In this document: in pieces, positions 12,501 through 21,264 of the stretch
Position numbering within the stretch: position 1 is the first letter of the stretch
Layout of the letters: each line of letters begins with the position of its first letter
Assembly: GCA_036186865.1 (NCBI GenBank)
Contig: AP025048.1
Location: forward strand, 30,864,852 to 30,928,851
Source of the DNA: Eustoma russellianum
Taxonomy: Eukaryota; Streptophyta; Magnoliopsida; Gentianales; Gentianaceae
Direction of reading: 5' to 3'
Length of the DNA stretch: 64,000 nt
Notes under the pieces: model-generated
The model's input: only the letters and a program-made list of their open reading frames with translations
The model's database searches: none
What the model was told of the DNA's origin: nothing
Position numbers and translations under genes: made by a program

Positions 12501-15500
12501 TTACTTAATGAAGCACAAATCTAAACTTCTTCAGGTTTTCAAAGCTTTTATTAGTCTTGTCCAGAACCATTTCAACACCAACATAAAAAATTTTAGATCT
12601 GATAACGGTAGTGAATACCTTGACAGGGAAGTGAAGAATCTGTTGGTTGAAAGGGGTATTCATAACCAAACATCTAATGTATATACTCCATAGCAAAACG
12701 GTATTGCAGAACGCAAACATAGACATATCTTGAGTGTTGCTAGATCATTAATGTTTTCTATGAATGTTCCAAAGTATTTATGGGGAGAGGCTGTTATGAC
12801 AGCAACTTATTTGATAAACAGGATGCCTTCAAGGGTGCTGGATTTTACAAGTCCCAGAGACCTGTTGCTTGAATTTTTTCCCCTCACTGTTTACTATTAT
12901 CTGAACTTCCTCTTAAAATATTCGGGTGTGTAGCATATGTATATCTTCAATCTCAGTTTAGGAGTAAACTGGATAAGAGGTCCATAAATGCATTTTCCTG
13001 GGATACTCGGGGTCTCAGAAGGGATATAAATGTTTCTTCCCTACTACCAGAAAGTTCTATATTACCTTAGATGTGAAATTTGATGAAACTGCTGCTTATT
13101 ACTCACATTCTACTCCAAGTGTTTCGAGCAGAGAACAGGTGGACTTCTGGAGTATCATTGATGTTACTACAGCTAGAGACTCTTCCCATATTAATGCTGA
13201 AGCTACGTCTAATGAAAGGGAGGTTCAATCTTCAAATGATACCTCTGTGTGCCCAGGAATAGGTCCTGAACTAAGTAGGGTGCAATTGCCCATAACACAA
13301 GTATACACCAGGAAGAACAATCAGGTAGTACAGTCCAATTCACAGGTAAACCAATCTAATTCTCTCGCTGGACCAACTCAAGTGGTCTGTGAGTCTACAC
13401 CTCAGTTTTCTCACTTGGATGAATTACCAATTTCTGTTAGAAAAGGAACTAGATAATGTGTAAGACATCATAAGTTTCTGAGCAACAAGGGACTTATGAC
13501 ATCTATTTACCCTTTGAATAGAGTGGTATGTTATGATAATTTGGACTCTAGTTTCAGGACCTTCACTGTCAGTTTAGACTCTATTTCAGTTCCAACTACT
13601 ATTGAGGAAGCTCTCAGCAATCAGCACTGGAAGAAGGCTGTACAGGAGGAGATGTCTGCCCTCACCAAAAACAATACATGGGAACTGGTGTCCAAACCAG
13701 TGGATGTCTCTCCGGTTGGTTGTAAGTGGGTTTTTTCCTTGAAATACAATTCAGATGGAACACTAAATAAGTATAAAGCTAGATTAGTTGCGAAGGGTTT
13801 CACCCAATCTTTTGGTATTGACTATAGTGAAACCTTTGCACCCTTAGCAAAGCTAAATACTATTAGGATAATTTTTTCCTTAGCCATTAACCTTGACTGG
13901 GAACTTGCACAATTGGATATTAAAAACGCTTTTCTGAAGGGGAATTAAAGGAGTTAGTTTTCATGGAAATACCACCCGGGTTTAATACAGAAAAAACTGA
14001 GGGAAAAGTGTGTAAATTGAAGAGGTCCATTTATGGTTTAAAACAATCTCCTAGGGCTTGGTTTAGTAAATTTTCTAGTGTTTTAATCACATATGGATTC
14101 ACCCAAGCACAAAGTGATCACACTCTTTTCATACATAGTTCTGGTAAGATAGTTACCATTCTGATAGTATACGTAGATGACATTGTGTTAACAGGTAACT
14201 GCAGTTCAAAAATCAGACAGGTTAAGCAATACTTGGCTACTGAATTTGAGGTCAAAGACCTTGGCCCCTTGAGGTATTTCTTAGGAATGGAAGTGGGCCG
14301 CAACAAAACTGGTATGGTGATCTCACAAAGAAAGTATGTTCTTGATTTGCTTCATGAAATAGGTATGACTGGATGTAAGCCAGTTTTACACCACTGGCCG
14401 TGAGTAACATGCTCAGAAATGGTAATAAGTTTCAAACACTAGATTCTCAAGTGCTATCTGATATTCAATCTTACCAAAAATTAATAGGGAAGCTAATTTA
14501 TTTATCACATACAAGGCCGGATATCTGCTATGCAGTGAGCTATGTTAGTCAATTTATGCATGCTCCAACTAATTTTCACTTGAAAGCAGTTATGAGGATA
14601 CTAAGGTATCTCAAAGGAGCTCCAGGACAATGCCTATATTTTGGAAAGCATGAACGGAGATGTACAAGTGTTTACGAATGCTGACTGGGATGGAACAAAT
14701 GGTGATATGAGATCTACGTCAGGCTATGGGACCTTTGTGTGGGGGAATTTAGTCACTTAGAGGAGCAAAAAGCAGTCCGTTGTGGCCAGAAGTAGTGCAG
14801 AAGCAGAGTTAAGAGCCTTAGCTCTTGGGTTATGTGAAGGCTTATGGATCGAAACAGTTTTAAATGATCTACATCAGTCATGTCCTCAGATCCGGGCTTA
14901 TTGTGATAATCTCTCTACAATCCATATGGCTGAAAATCCGATACACCATGACAAAACAAAACATGTTGAGATCGATAGACACTTCATTAGAGAGAAACTT
15001 GAGGACCAAACTCTACATCTTGAACACATCTCTTCTACTAACCAAGTGGCGGATATCTTGACAAAATCATTACCCCATTACCAATTTCATAATTTAGTAT
15101 CCAAGCTTGGTTGTATTAACTTATACATCAAGCTTGAGGGGGAGTGTAGAAATGTAGATTAGCCGTTGTATATAGCCGTTGTATATATTACATGTAATGT
15201 CCACATCATCATTGTGATGACTTGGCAAATAGCCGTTAGAGAGTTCTGGTTTAGAAGGTAGACACATTTTGATGTTGTATATATACCCCATTCAACTGGG
15301 AATAAGATGATAAAGATTCACACATTATCTTGAGTATATTACAGTAGTTCAAAACCTCTTTACTTTTCCTTAATTTGCAGGTTGACAAGCTGGATCAAAT
15401 TGATTTCTTCCCGGATTATATTGTCTTCAACGACATTTATTCTAAAGATTCAACAGTGAAATTTTCAGATAATGTTGTTGAAGCTGAAGGCTTTAACGGT

Positions 15501-17712
15501 TGCATCGACGAAGATAATTTTCATTTTACGAAACAACATACCATAAAGGATGCAGAATGCAATCGTACGAAGCATATCTGTACACACAATTGAATACTGA
15601 AGGCCTTAAATTGCATTAAAGGGTATGGAAGAAAGTTTTCTAAATACAAACGATATGGTCAAAGGTGTCTCTGATACCAAATGTTAGGCCAAAATAAATT
15701 GCGGAAGCATAAAAGTTACCTCCGGCCATTATCGCTTAGTCGTCGCCTAGGCCAAAATAAATTGCGGAAGCATAAAAGTTACCTCCGGCCATTATCGCTT
15801 AGTCGTCGCTTTCAAACCGGAAGCCTGCTGCAAAAAAGAATTCTTACGGAAATGGAGCCTTCCAGCCTATGCCTATCTGAATGCTGTATAGCTATGATTG
15901 ATGGAATATCACATGCCCTCTATTTATAGGCTAGGCCAGAGACCCCTTTCCTTATTTGACTGACAATTAATTCCTTTCATCAAGGAAACTTAATAATTGC
16001 CAATCAATTATAATCAAATCTGATAATTAATGCAATCAATAATTGCAACGTATCTAGCCAATATAACGTAGAGGTACGTTATACATGTGATCCACATTAG
16101 TGATTTACAAATAAATCACGAGATTCTAGCAATCAATTATAATAAATATAATTGATTCTAACACCAATTTCATCAAGCAGTATACAGAGTTTATTCCTTC
16201 TTTAAGAATAAAGAAAAGTATACGGTTGACAATCTTAACAAACTGACAAGGAACTATCAGGACATGAGCATGAACTCAAGTATAATTACAATTAAATCAA
16301 AGAGGAATGATTTCTCGAAAAAAGGGAGTCAAAATACTAGATGAAATGATAACTTAGATTAATAGAGCCGGTCTAATATTACTTGCTGCAGAATTTATAA
16401 AACTTGCTACGACTTTATCTGTTACAATTAATTACAACAATGCCTACATAAACAAAGATTTTTTTTTAATAATTTTACTTATCATACTAGGTATGTTTGT
16501 TGTAGTTTATATAAACAAAGGTCAACTCTCAGCAAACATGAAAATATCAATACACGCACCGTCCCAAAGCTTTATGATGTAAAATCAGCCCCAAACCAAG
16601 GCCATCCATCCCTGCATGCATATAAGCATCTTTATAAATAAATTACCATGGTCTAAGAAAGTGCTTAATAGCAATTTTGCGGATTGTAACTCTCAATAGT
16701 GCTTAAATATAATTTTACACTTATCCTTGAATCGAATGCAGAATGGTCATTTAATATTTAATGTAAAGTTTTCATGCAAAATGGTCTTTCAAAATGGTGA
16801 AGGACAAAGAATTTCAAACTGGTATCTTACTATTATCCCATTTATTCAACAGAAGCTGTCAACTTGTTGGGTTAGTTAACCATATTTTTGCTGAGCTCTT
16901 CTCTGTGTTGAGCTCTTTTCTGTGCTGAGCTCTTCCTTGTGCTGAGCTCTTCTCTGTGTTGAGCTCTTCTCTGTGTTAACTCTTCTCTGTGCTGAGCTCT
17001 TCTTGTGCTGAGCTTTGCTCATCCCTGTGCTAAACTCTGCTTATCCCTGTGCTGTACAGAATGTCAGTTTCGTTTTCTAATCTGTATAGAATCTGAGTTT
17101 CGTATGTATTAACAATTTTTTGGAAGGCCCAATGTAACAGATACTCCAGAGTACTTTTATAAGTAAATTATACATTTCCATATATATTAAGTTCTAAGAT
17201 TGGATTATTATCAGCCATGAAGATTTCGTTTAAAGAAGCAGTATCAATTAAAGTTGCAACCAGCTCAAAACTAACATATTACCAGGCAAAAAGAGAAGAA
17301 GTGGTGAATTTTCCAAAGGAGGGCCACATGATGCTGGTGAAAACCAACGGGGAGGCCCGCCATCCGGCTTAATCATTTCTTTTGCTAACATAAAATAATC
17401 TTCCACACTTTGATCGCCATAGCCATCATCCCATAAAGGTTTCAATCCTTGTTCTTGCAAAAACTTTTCCCTTATCTTCTTCTCCTTTTTACTACCCATG
17501 CCCATATGTCCATTGCCAAAGTCACTCAAGGAGCTACCTTTATCTTTGTTTTCTTCCAGAGGAGAAGCAAAACCATTACCTTCAACACTATCAGAACGCG
17601 ATCCCGTCGAATTCCTAACTGCACATCTAAATTGGGTTCTGCTCTGTTTCTTGATTTCTGAACACAAGCCAAAATTAAAAGATGCCCACATATTATTCAT
17701 GAGCAAAGCCAT
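418..17712 (-). CDS. PES1: Phytyl ester synthase-like acyltransferase gene, 5' part (exons 1-8)
   Basis: Eight exons on the minus strand: 17283-17712, 16560-16611, 3942-3997, 3051-3209, 2841-2945, 2293-2399, 1490-1611, 418-526. They total 1140 nt (380 codons) with matching phases and no stop. The product resembles the plant esterase/lipase/thioesterase family that includes Arabidopsis PES1/PES2. Known family role: transfer of fatty acyl groups to phytol and diacylglycerol in chloroplast plastoglobules during senescence. Visible features: a Ser/Arg-rich N-terminus fitting a transit peptide; [32 protein letters not shown]; the alpha/beta-hydrolase nucleophile elbow YLVGDSFGG in exon 4; KDNGHT with the likely catalytic His in exon 8. 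The family usually has about 700 residues, so the C-terminal acyltransferase domain is left of the window. Nested copia insertions fill intron 2. PES1 versus another paralogue cannot be decided here. Confidence 0.88.
1490..1611 (-). CDS. PES1: PES-like exon 7
   Basis: A 122-nt exon encoding [20 protein letters not shown], then [20 protein letters not shown]. Acceptor TTTTTGTAG, donor GTTGTTCT, exit phase 2. The exit phase joins to exon 8 to give a Ser before GKDNVLPS, as in the family. Confidence 0.87.
2293..2399 (-). CDS. PES1: PES-like exon 6
   Basis: A 107-nt exon encoding [20 protein letters not shown] and [15 protein letters not shown], the helical region after the nucleophile elbow. 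Acceptor CTCTATCAG, donor GTAAGGAA, ending in phase 0. Confidence 0.82.
2841..2945 (-). CDS. PES1: PES-like exon 5, followed by a GC donor
   Basis: A 105-nt exon encoding [20 protein letters not shown] and [15 protein letters not shown]. Acceptor ATTTCAG. The phase-compatible end is ATGG followed by GCAAGCTA at 2840, a GC rather than GT donor. The next exon starts after TCTATCAG, so this is read as a GC-AG intron. Confidence 0.8.
3051..3209 (-). CDS. PES1: PES-like exon 4 (GDSFGG nucleophile elbow)
   Basis: A 159-nt exon encoding [20 protein letters not shown] followed by [26 protein letters not shown] is the GxSxG serine-hydrolase elbow, so the serine is the expected nucleophile. Acceptor AATGCAG, donor GTAGATTG. 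Confidence 0.9.
3942..3997 (-). CDS. PES1: PES-like exon 3 ([14 protein letters not shown])
   Basis: A 56-nt exon encoding [19 protein letters not shown]. The acceptor is TTTTTTGCAG and the donor GTATATTA. It lies only about 100 bp from the outer edge of the inserted copia element (4101). The reading frame is intact. Confidence 0.85.
4101..4507 (-). repeat. 3' LTR of the intronic copia element
   Basis: 407 bp; plus-strand edges TGTTAGGCC and TCTAACA. Paired with 15682-16163, over which nearly every base is shared apart from a 63-bp duplication in the other copy and scattered changes. Confidence 0.9.
4263..4272 (-). promoter_or_regulatory. TATA box of the intronic copia LTR
   Basis: On the minus strand GCCTATAAATAGAGGG, a good plant TATA match. 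The same site is in the other LTR near 15919-15928. It would drive transcription in the same direction as the host gene. Confidence 0.6.
4508..4522 (-). other. Polypurine tract next to the 3' LTR
   Basis: The minus strand reads CCAAGTGGGAGAA directly before TGTTAGAATC, the expected plus-strand priming tract. Confidence 0.7.
4870..5199 (-). pseudogene. copia RNase H, N-terminally deleted
   Basis: Begins abruptly at [20 protein letters not shown], followed by [27 protein letters not shown], and, from 4980 down to 4870 in another frame, [20 protein letters not shown]. The first part of RNase H (the YSDADYAG-type region) is absent. A 22-bp direct repeat (4945-4966 and 5192-5213) marks the junction. 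Confidence 0.8.
5186..6370 (-). pseudogene. copia reverse transcriptase (uninterrupted segment)
   Basis: A 394-codon open segment. It starts with the linker after integrase, followed by [71 protein letters not shown] and the catalytic VQYVDDILL. The frame ends shortly after ASPIVK, where sequence copied from the RNase H tail has been inserted and the RT C-terminus and RNase H N-terminus are missing. Confidence 0.85.
6340..7700 (-). pseudogene. copia protease and integrase, broken
   Basis: Protease starts near 7640 with [11 protein letters not shown]; the usual catalytic DSG/DTG is DCG here. The integrase zinc region (LWHKRLGH...CVGCIKGK) and the first and second catalytic Asp ([16 protein letters not shown]) are visible. 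Near 6705 a TAA replaces a Gln codon just before the NGVAERRN region that carries the catalytic Glu. The reading is spread over at least three frames (breaks near 6990, 6780 and 6540). Inactive. Confidence 0.82.
7701..8460 (-). pseudogene. copia gag
   Basis: Open from 8369 to 7701, with recognisable gag sequence ([20 protein letters not shown]) reading upstream to about 8460, where no ATG is seen; a TTAAGCAG acceptor-like site sits there instead. Near the C-terminus is a CCHC zinc knuckle, [14 protein letters not shown], that binds the RNA genome. A TAG stop separates gag from protease in the same frame. The family normally has one continuous gag-pol ORF, so this stop disables the copy or would need read-through. 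Confidence 0.8.
8583..8852. repeat. Tandem duplication, 2 x 135 bp, in the copia leader
   Basis: Units 8583-8717 and 8718-8852 both start CTTAAACAATATGAAAATTA and differ at only a few positions. They lie upstream of gag in the element's leader and contain small ORFs on both strands that are by-products of the duplication. Confidence 0.85.
8853..9693 (-). other. Copia leader, distal part; no gene recognised
   Basis: AT-rich non-coding sequence between the tandem duplication and the Ale-like insertion, continuous in origin with 15368-15663 beyond that insertion. Short ORFs here show no family features. Confidence 0.5.
9694..9902 (+). repeat. 5' LTR of the Ale-like element
   Basis: 209 bp from TGTAGAAATG to ACCTCTTTA. 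The terminal dinucleotides are TG...TA, not the usual TG...CA, in both copies. A TATA motif TATATATA is at 9814-9821. Confidence 0.9.
9814..9821 (+). promoter_or_regulatory. TATA box in the Ale-like LTR
   Basis: GTTGTATATATACCCCC about 80 bp before the LTR end, positioned as a core promoter for the element. The same motif is in the 3' LTR. Confidence 0.5.
9903..9914 (+). other. Primer binding site of the Ale-like element
   Basis: TGGTATCAGAGC immediately follows the 5' LTR: the standard initiator tRNA-Met primer site. Confidence 0.9.
10704..11541 (+). CDS. gag of the Ale-like element (runs into assembly gap)
   Basis: ATG at 10704 opens 279 codons up to the N run. It has a Ser/Thr-rich start, then the copia gag pattern: [91 protein letters not shown] and [13 protein letters not shown]. 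This is the capsid-like part. The zinc knuckle would be inside or next to the gap. No stop is visible before the gap. The start has about 800 nt of leader behind it, long for a short-LTR copia. Confidence 0.85.
11542..12068. other. Assembly gap (527 N)
   Basis: A run of 527 undetermined bases replaces the end of gag and most of protease of the Ale-like element. Any translation across it is meaningless. Confidence 0.99.
12219..13456 (+). pseudogene. Integrase and linker of the Ale-like element
   Basis: The zinc-binding part starts at [18 protein letters not shown] with [12 protein letters not shown]. The catalytic core shows [10 protein letters not shown] and [11 protein letters not shown] (both Asp) and QNGIAERKH (Glu). 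A TAG at 12691-12693 sits just before the Glu motif, and frame is lost after LLLEF near 12880. The low-complexity Ser/Thr/Gln linker to RT is open from 13073 to 13456. Inactive as it stands. Confidence 0.8.
13496..14403 (+). pseudogene. Reverse transcriptase of the Ale-like element, one frameshift
   Basis: Copia RT in order: [67 protein letters not shown], then a frame loss at 13948-13963, then [23 protein letters not shown] and the catalytic [12 protein letters not shown]. All key motifs are present, and the single break follows KNAFLKG. Confidence 0.85.
14400..15162 (+). pseudogene. RNase H of the Ale-like element
   Basis: Continues from RT with [20 protein letters not shown], then a frame shift near 14665, a TAG at 14758, and a further open part: [36 protein letters not shown] and [14 protein letters not shown], ending with [19 protein letters not shown]. 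The stop at 15160-15162 is only just inside the 3' LTR, typical of short copia elements. Confidence 0.8.
15145..15362 (+). repeat. 3' LTR of the Ale-like element
   Basis: 218 bp. It begins right after the purine tract AAGCTTGAGGGGGAG and has a 13-bp duplication (GCCGTTGTATATA) near its start relative to the 5' copy. Confidence 0.9.
15381..15593 (+). other. Exon-like open stretch on the opposite strand of the copia leader
   Basis: CCTTAATTTGCAG at 15368-15380 is a good plant 3' splice site. It is followed by 71 open codons beginning [20 protein letters not shown] and ending in TGA at 15591. The composition looks protein-like rather than like a random AT-rich ORF, but I do not recognise the family. 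The stretch is antisense to the outer element, and the Ale-like element landed within the adjoining polypyrimidine tract. It could be a captured fragment of a cellular gene, or chance. Confidence 0.35.
15664..15679 (-). other. Primer binding site, initiator tRNA-Met type
   Basis: The minus strand reads TGGTATCAGAGACACC two bases inside the 5' LTR. TGGTATCAGAG is the usual copia initiator-Met primer site. Confidence 0.8.
15682..16163 (-). repeat. 5' LTR of the intronic copia element, with 63-bp internal duplication
   Basis: 482 bp. A 63-bp unit starting TAGGCCAAAATAAATTGCGG occurs at 15685-15747 and again at 15748-15810; the partner LTR has it once. This accounts for most of the length difference between the LTRs. 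Confidence 0.9.
16560..16611 (-). CDS. PES1: PES-like exon 2 (GMDGLGLGL)
   Basis: A 52-nt exon found by matching the family motif that follows LFLPG. It encodes [17 protein letters not shown], with acceptor TGCATGCAG and donor GTGCGTGT. Entry phase 1 and exit phase 2 fit exons 1 and 3. This is the last exon before the 12.6-kb intron that holds the nested copia elements. Confidence 0.85.
16890..17058. repeat. Degenerate minisatellite in PES-like intron 1
   Basis: About nine imperfect copies of a 17-20 bp unit around CTGAGCTCTTCTCTGTG, including variants such as CTGAGCTTTGCTCATCCCTGTG. It lies wholly within intron 1, and its copy number is likely to vary between individuals. Confidence 0.8.
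17283..17712 (-). CDS. PES1: PES-like exon 1 (start codon, transit peptide)
   Basis: ATG at 17712-17710 opens 143 codons. The first about 55 residues are rich in Ser, Arg and Asn with few acidic residues, as expected of a chloroplast transit peptide. Then come [19 protein letters not shown] and [16 protein letters not shown], conserved in this family, and LLLFLPG. The exon ends in phase 1 at 17283 before a GTAATATG donor. A second in-frame Met lies four codons downstream, so the exact start is uncertain by a few residues. Confidence 0.85.
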
Positions 17713-17901
17713 GATATACGCAACTGAAGCTTCAAGCTAAAACTTTTAAGCCTTTGTAACAAATTCAGTGTTTAGAAGCCCAAAGAATTCAACAACTCCT
17801 GGAAAGTGGTAAATATGGCTAGTAGTCTTATAGTTTTCATGAACGAAAACAATACTTCTTGGAATGATGTGCTCAAAAAGGCAGAATATTTGAGTACCCT
17901 A
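17713..17901 (-). promoter_or_regulatory. Upstream region of the PES-like gene
   Basis: The 189 bp between the start codon and the candidate solo LTR. I see no convincing TATA box in it. If the LTR call is right, the gene's natural promoter continues beyond 18858, and the insertion separates proximal from distal elements. Confidence 0.3.
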
Positions 17902-18858
17902 TGTTGGATTTGATATACTCATACGTGTAATACACGACACGTGTGACTTAAGTTATATATCAAACACATGTGGAATTATGTATGTTATATATTATATGTT
18001 ACTAATCTCAAGAAATATTTGTATTACATACGTATCCACACGTTAAGTGATCACTGCGGTATATTAGTGGATACGCAGTGTAATCTGAATGGACCACTAA
18101 ATGTGTAGACAGTCATACGGTTACAGTCCTTGATGGTATGACTCGTAAAGTTGAGACCGTATTATTAATGACATTGGGTCCCTGAGGGATAAGAGCCCGC
18201 GAGTATTCTTTTCGAACTATCTTAAGTAAGCTATTTATTATATATATTAATGCAAAAACGGGAAATTGATGGCAAATGTTTATGGGAAACGTTTCAGCAA
18301 ACGTTACAGCAAATTGATGACATGTTGTTTATGGCATACGTCGCTAAACTTCCCATCAGAAAGTTTGCAAAGGCTTTGTCCGTTGCTTTGCATATTTTAT
18401 ATGTAATATTTTATATGTATATTCAATTCATTAAATGTTGCTAACGTTTGCATGGATTTTCAAATGGAGCAAAGATCTTACTTTCCACTATATATATGGC
18501 AAACAGTATGGGACAAAAAGTGAACTTTGCTCGAAACTTTCGTTACTTCATTTCTTCATTTTGCAAAGTTACCCTTCATGATTTTGTTTTTGTCCCTTTG
18601 CTTGCAAAGCACGTATATGTATACATTTTATATATAAAACAAGACACACTATCTATTCTTTTCATCGAGAATAATAGTAGTAGTTGTTGATATTTTATTA
18701 GTGAATTCAACAACTGGTGGGTTCGTGCAATCCCTTGGAAGACACAGTTGTCATACGTGTCAACCATTATAGCGTTTACCAATGAAGCAGGGTACACTTC
18801 CTCATTTATTCACTTTGCTTTTGTGTTCTCTTAGTCGATCATCGAATAAATTCTAACA
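17902..18858. mobile_element. Candidate solo LTR upstream of the PES-like gene
   Basis: A 957-bp segment starting TGTTGGATTTGATA and ending AAATTCTAACA, the inverted TGTTG/CTAACA edges seen in copia LTRs. It has a TATA-like TATATATAAAAC at 18629-18640. There is no convincing target-site duplication (CCCTA left, ACCTC right) and no second copy in the window, so this is tentative. Confidence 0.3.
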
Positions 18859-19020
18859 ACCTCTTCTTAAATATGTCTATGGTGCTTAACTATTTGTGTC
18901 TTTTTCCAGTTTGTAAGGCCTACTCACAAGAAACTACAGACAGAAAAGACATTGGCCCACAAAAAGTAAAGATATTAATGCATCATGAATTAATGAAGAT
19001 AACCAAACGATCATTCTTAA

Positions 19021-19261
19021 ATGTTTCAAACTAGCTTTCATACTAAACCGAACAAGCATAAATATGTAAGGCTAGCAATGGATTCTTCCTCCTTCCTTAA
19101 AAAAAACTTACTAAAAAACTAAAGAACCATCAATTCTTATATATACATGTTTCAAACTAGCTTTCATACTAAACCGAACAAGCATAAATATGTAAGGCTA
19201 GCAATGGATTCTTCCTCCTTCCTTAAAAAAAACTTACTAAAAAACTAAAGAACCATCAATT

Positions 19262-19272
<11 letters not shown>
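19021..19272. repeat. Tandem duplication, 2 x 126 bp
   Basis: 19021-19146 and 19147-19272 are almost identical, beginning ATGTTTCAAACTAGCTTTCA. The second copy runs directly into the AT microsatellite, and the first also ends in TATATATAC. Replication slippage from the microsatellite edge is a plausible origin. Confidence 0.9.
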
Positions 19273-19641
<369 letters not shown>

Positions 19642-19643
<2 letters not shown>

Positions 19644-21264
19644 AAAGAGGAATGCATTCTATAGTGGCTTAACCCCTCAAGAAAGACATACTAAAGGACT
19701 ATCAATTGGGGAGCATATATTAGAGAATTCAAAAAAGGACATGTGCTGCTGAGAATGGGTTGCAGTGAGAAAGTAGATTCTAAGAAATTGTCAAGCCATT
19801 AGAGTAGATAACAAGCTATTGATGCAGGATAATTTTTACAATGTGGTTAGACTAGTCCTTTAGCAGAATATGCATTTCTTACTTTCAAATTGTGCTTACA
19901 AATGTGATAATGGTTTTTTCAAATGTTTGCTTTGGAGTTCTGGACCTGATCTCCTGTTGCTGTTGTGTTTAAATCTCAAACGACTATGGACGAAATCGAA
20001 TCTTAACCTAGACCAGAGATGATCATAATAATGAAAAACGTCATCAAAGTCTCGCGCAGACAGTTTATTGCCGGAACTAACGCTCCTAGGAATCTGCACA
20101 AGTTGAACAATGTTATCGGTCTCGGATCTATTGCTTCCGAGAAATCTTCCGATGGCCAAATCATTTATGGGTTTAATCATGTTGATTTGTTGGAATTTTA
20201 GACAAACATGTCTCATGTTTTTGTTTTGGCTATTTTCTTATTCGAGTGGACTTGGTCCTCTGTTGGGCTTTTTTTAGCTCTTTTGTATAATTCGGATAAC
20301 CAATGCATGGTGTCGAGCTTTTGGAGAGTACAACATGTCTTGTCCTGCTGCGTCCTGTTTCTGTAACCGTCATGTGTCCTGAGCTAATTGTACATGATGG
20401 CCACATGTGAAGGTGACCAATGAGTTGCTGGTGGCACATGCCACTTGTATGCCGAACTGAAATGGAAGGCGACACATGCAGGTATTTCCTATGATTTGAC
20501 CGATGTGGCCAAACCGAGATGCCTGCTTTTGGGACGGCTAGAGCTCAGGTGAGATAAAAGATGACCGAGTTGACCATCTTTGATCCCGTCAGGGTGTGTC
20601 ACAATGATAGTGACCCAAGGCCTGAGCCAACGTCGAGTGGGCGACCTATGTCCCCTTGGCCGGGTCTACTTAACAGTGGACTCGGACCGTCAGGTAGCTG
20701 ATGTGGTTCTCGGGGTGAGGAGCGCCCCAACAGGGTTGACCCGTGACAAAAAGCTGTATGCTAAGCTTAGGCGGATTTGTCCTCATCAGATGCCTCCAGG
20801 TAAGCCATGCGCACGTGAATAAGAGGGCTGGCCTCATAGTAACGGACAAATCCTTTTGACTGTTTCACTTTCACACAGCATCGACGTATCAGTCTTTGAT
20901 TGTCTAGGTAGGAGATGGTAACAATGATATTCCCTTCACACGATCTTCAATACATACAACCGCCGAAATAATTTTTCAATTTTCTGAAGGTGGCTTTCGA
21001 GCAGGAACGAATTTAATTCCCTCTAACTTCAGATTAAAACCATTTTTAAACTCTTTCTTCCTTCATCGATTGTTTCCTGCATCTCTGAAAGGAAATCATT
21101 CTTCCTATGTCACACCTGCTTTTTGCAACTGTTCTTCTCCAACTTTGTTTCCAGCCGTTTGCTTTGTCAACTTCTTTCAATCTCTCCCAGCTTTCCTTAG
21201 CCAAGTAATTTTTCGACCTTTCTGCTTATTCCTCCCTCTTTATTCATCTTACCATCTTTTCCGT
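19642..21264. other. Unassigned sequence, partly GC-richer
   Basis: No gene family recognised. 20220-20830 is richer in GC than its surroundings, with direct and inverted short repeats. It may belong to the old Tat-type element whose antisense ORF starts on the other side of the copia insertion (27238), for example its LTR. A 106-codon frame at 19896-20216 (minus) has no recognisable motif. Confidence 0.4.

Larger units (their letters stand above)
9694..15362 (+). mobile_element. Ty1/copia element, Ale/Retrofit-like, nested in the intronic copia
   Basis: Short LTRs (9694-9902, 15145-15362), a perfect TSD CTTTT (9689-9693 and 15363-15367), initiator-Met primer site, purine tract, and copia gene order gag, (gap), integrase, RT, RNase H. 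LTRs near 210 bp are typical of the Ale/Retrofit lineage. The LTRs are nearly identical apart from a 13-bp duplication and a small deletion, so the insertion is recent. There are nevertheless several stops and one frameshift in pol. Opposite in orientation to both the outer element and the host gene. Confidence 0.93.
4101..16163 (-). mobile_element. Ty1/copia LTR retrotransposon in PES-like intron 2 (interrupted)
   Basis: A minus-strand copia element with LTRs at 4101-4507 and 15682-16163, both bounded by TGTTAG...CTAACA. The flanks are CCAAA (4096-4100) and CCAAT (16164-16168), a target-site duplication (TSD) with one mismatch. The primer site matches initiator tRNA-Met (minus strand 15679-15664) and a purine tract abuts the 3' LTR. 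Gag, protease, integrase, RT and RNase H follow in copia order, but with stops, frameshifts and an internal deletion, so it cannot act alone. A plus-strand Ale-like element (9694-15362) is nested in its long leader. It has the same orientation as the host gene. Confidence 0.92.

Noticed and set aside
17498..17740. 80-codon plus-strand ORF over PES-like exon 1
   Set aside because: A shadow of the well-supported minus-strand exon.
19896..20216. A 106-codon minus-strand ORF
   Set aside because: No family motif, no supporting splice or promoter context, and an overlapping open frame on the other strand. It may be part of an unknown transposon, but I cannot support a gene.
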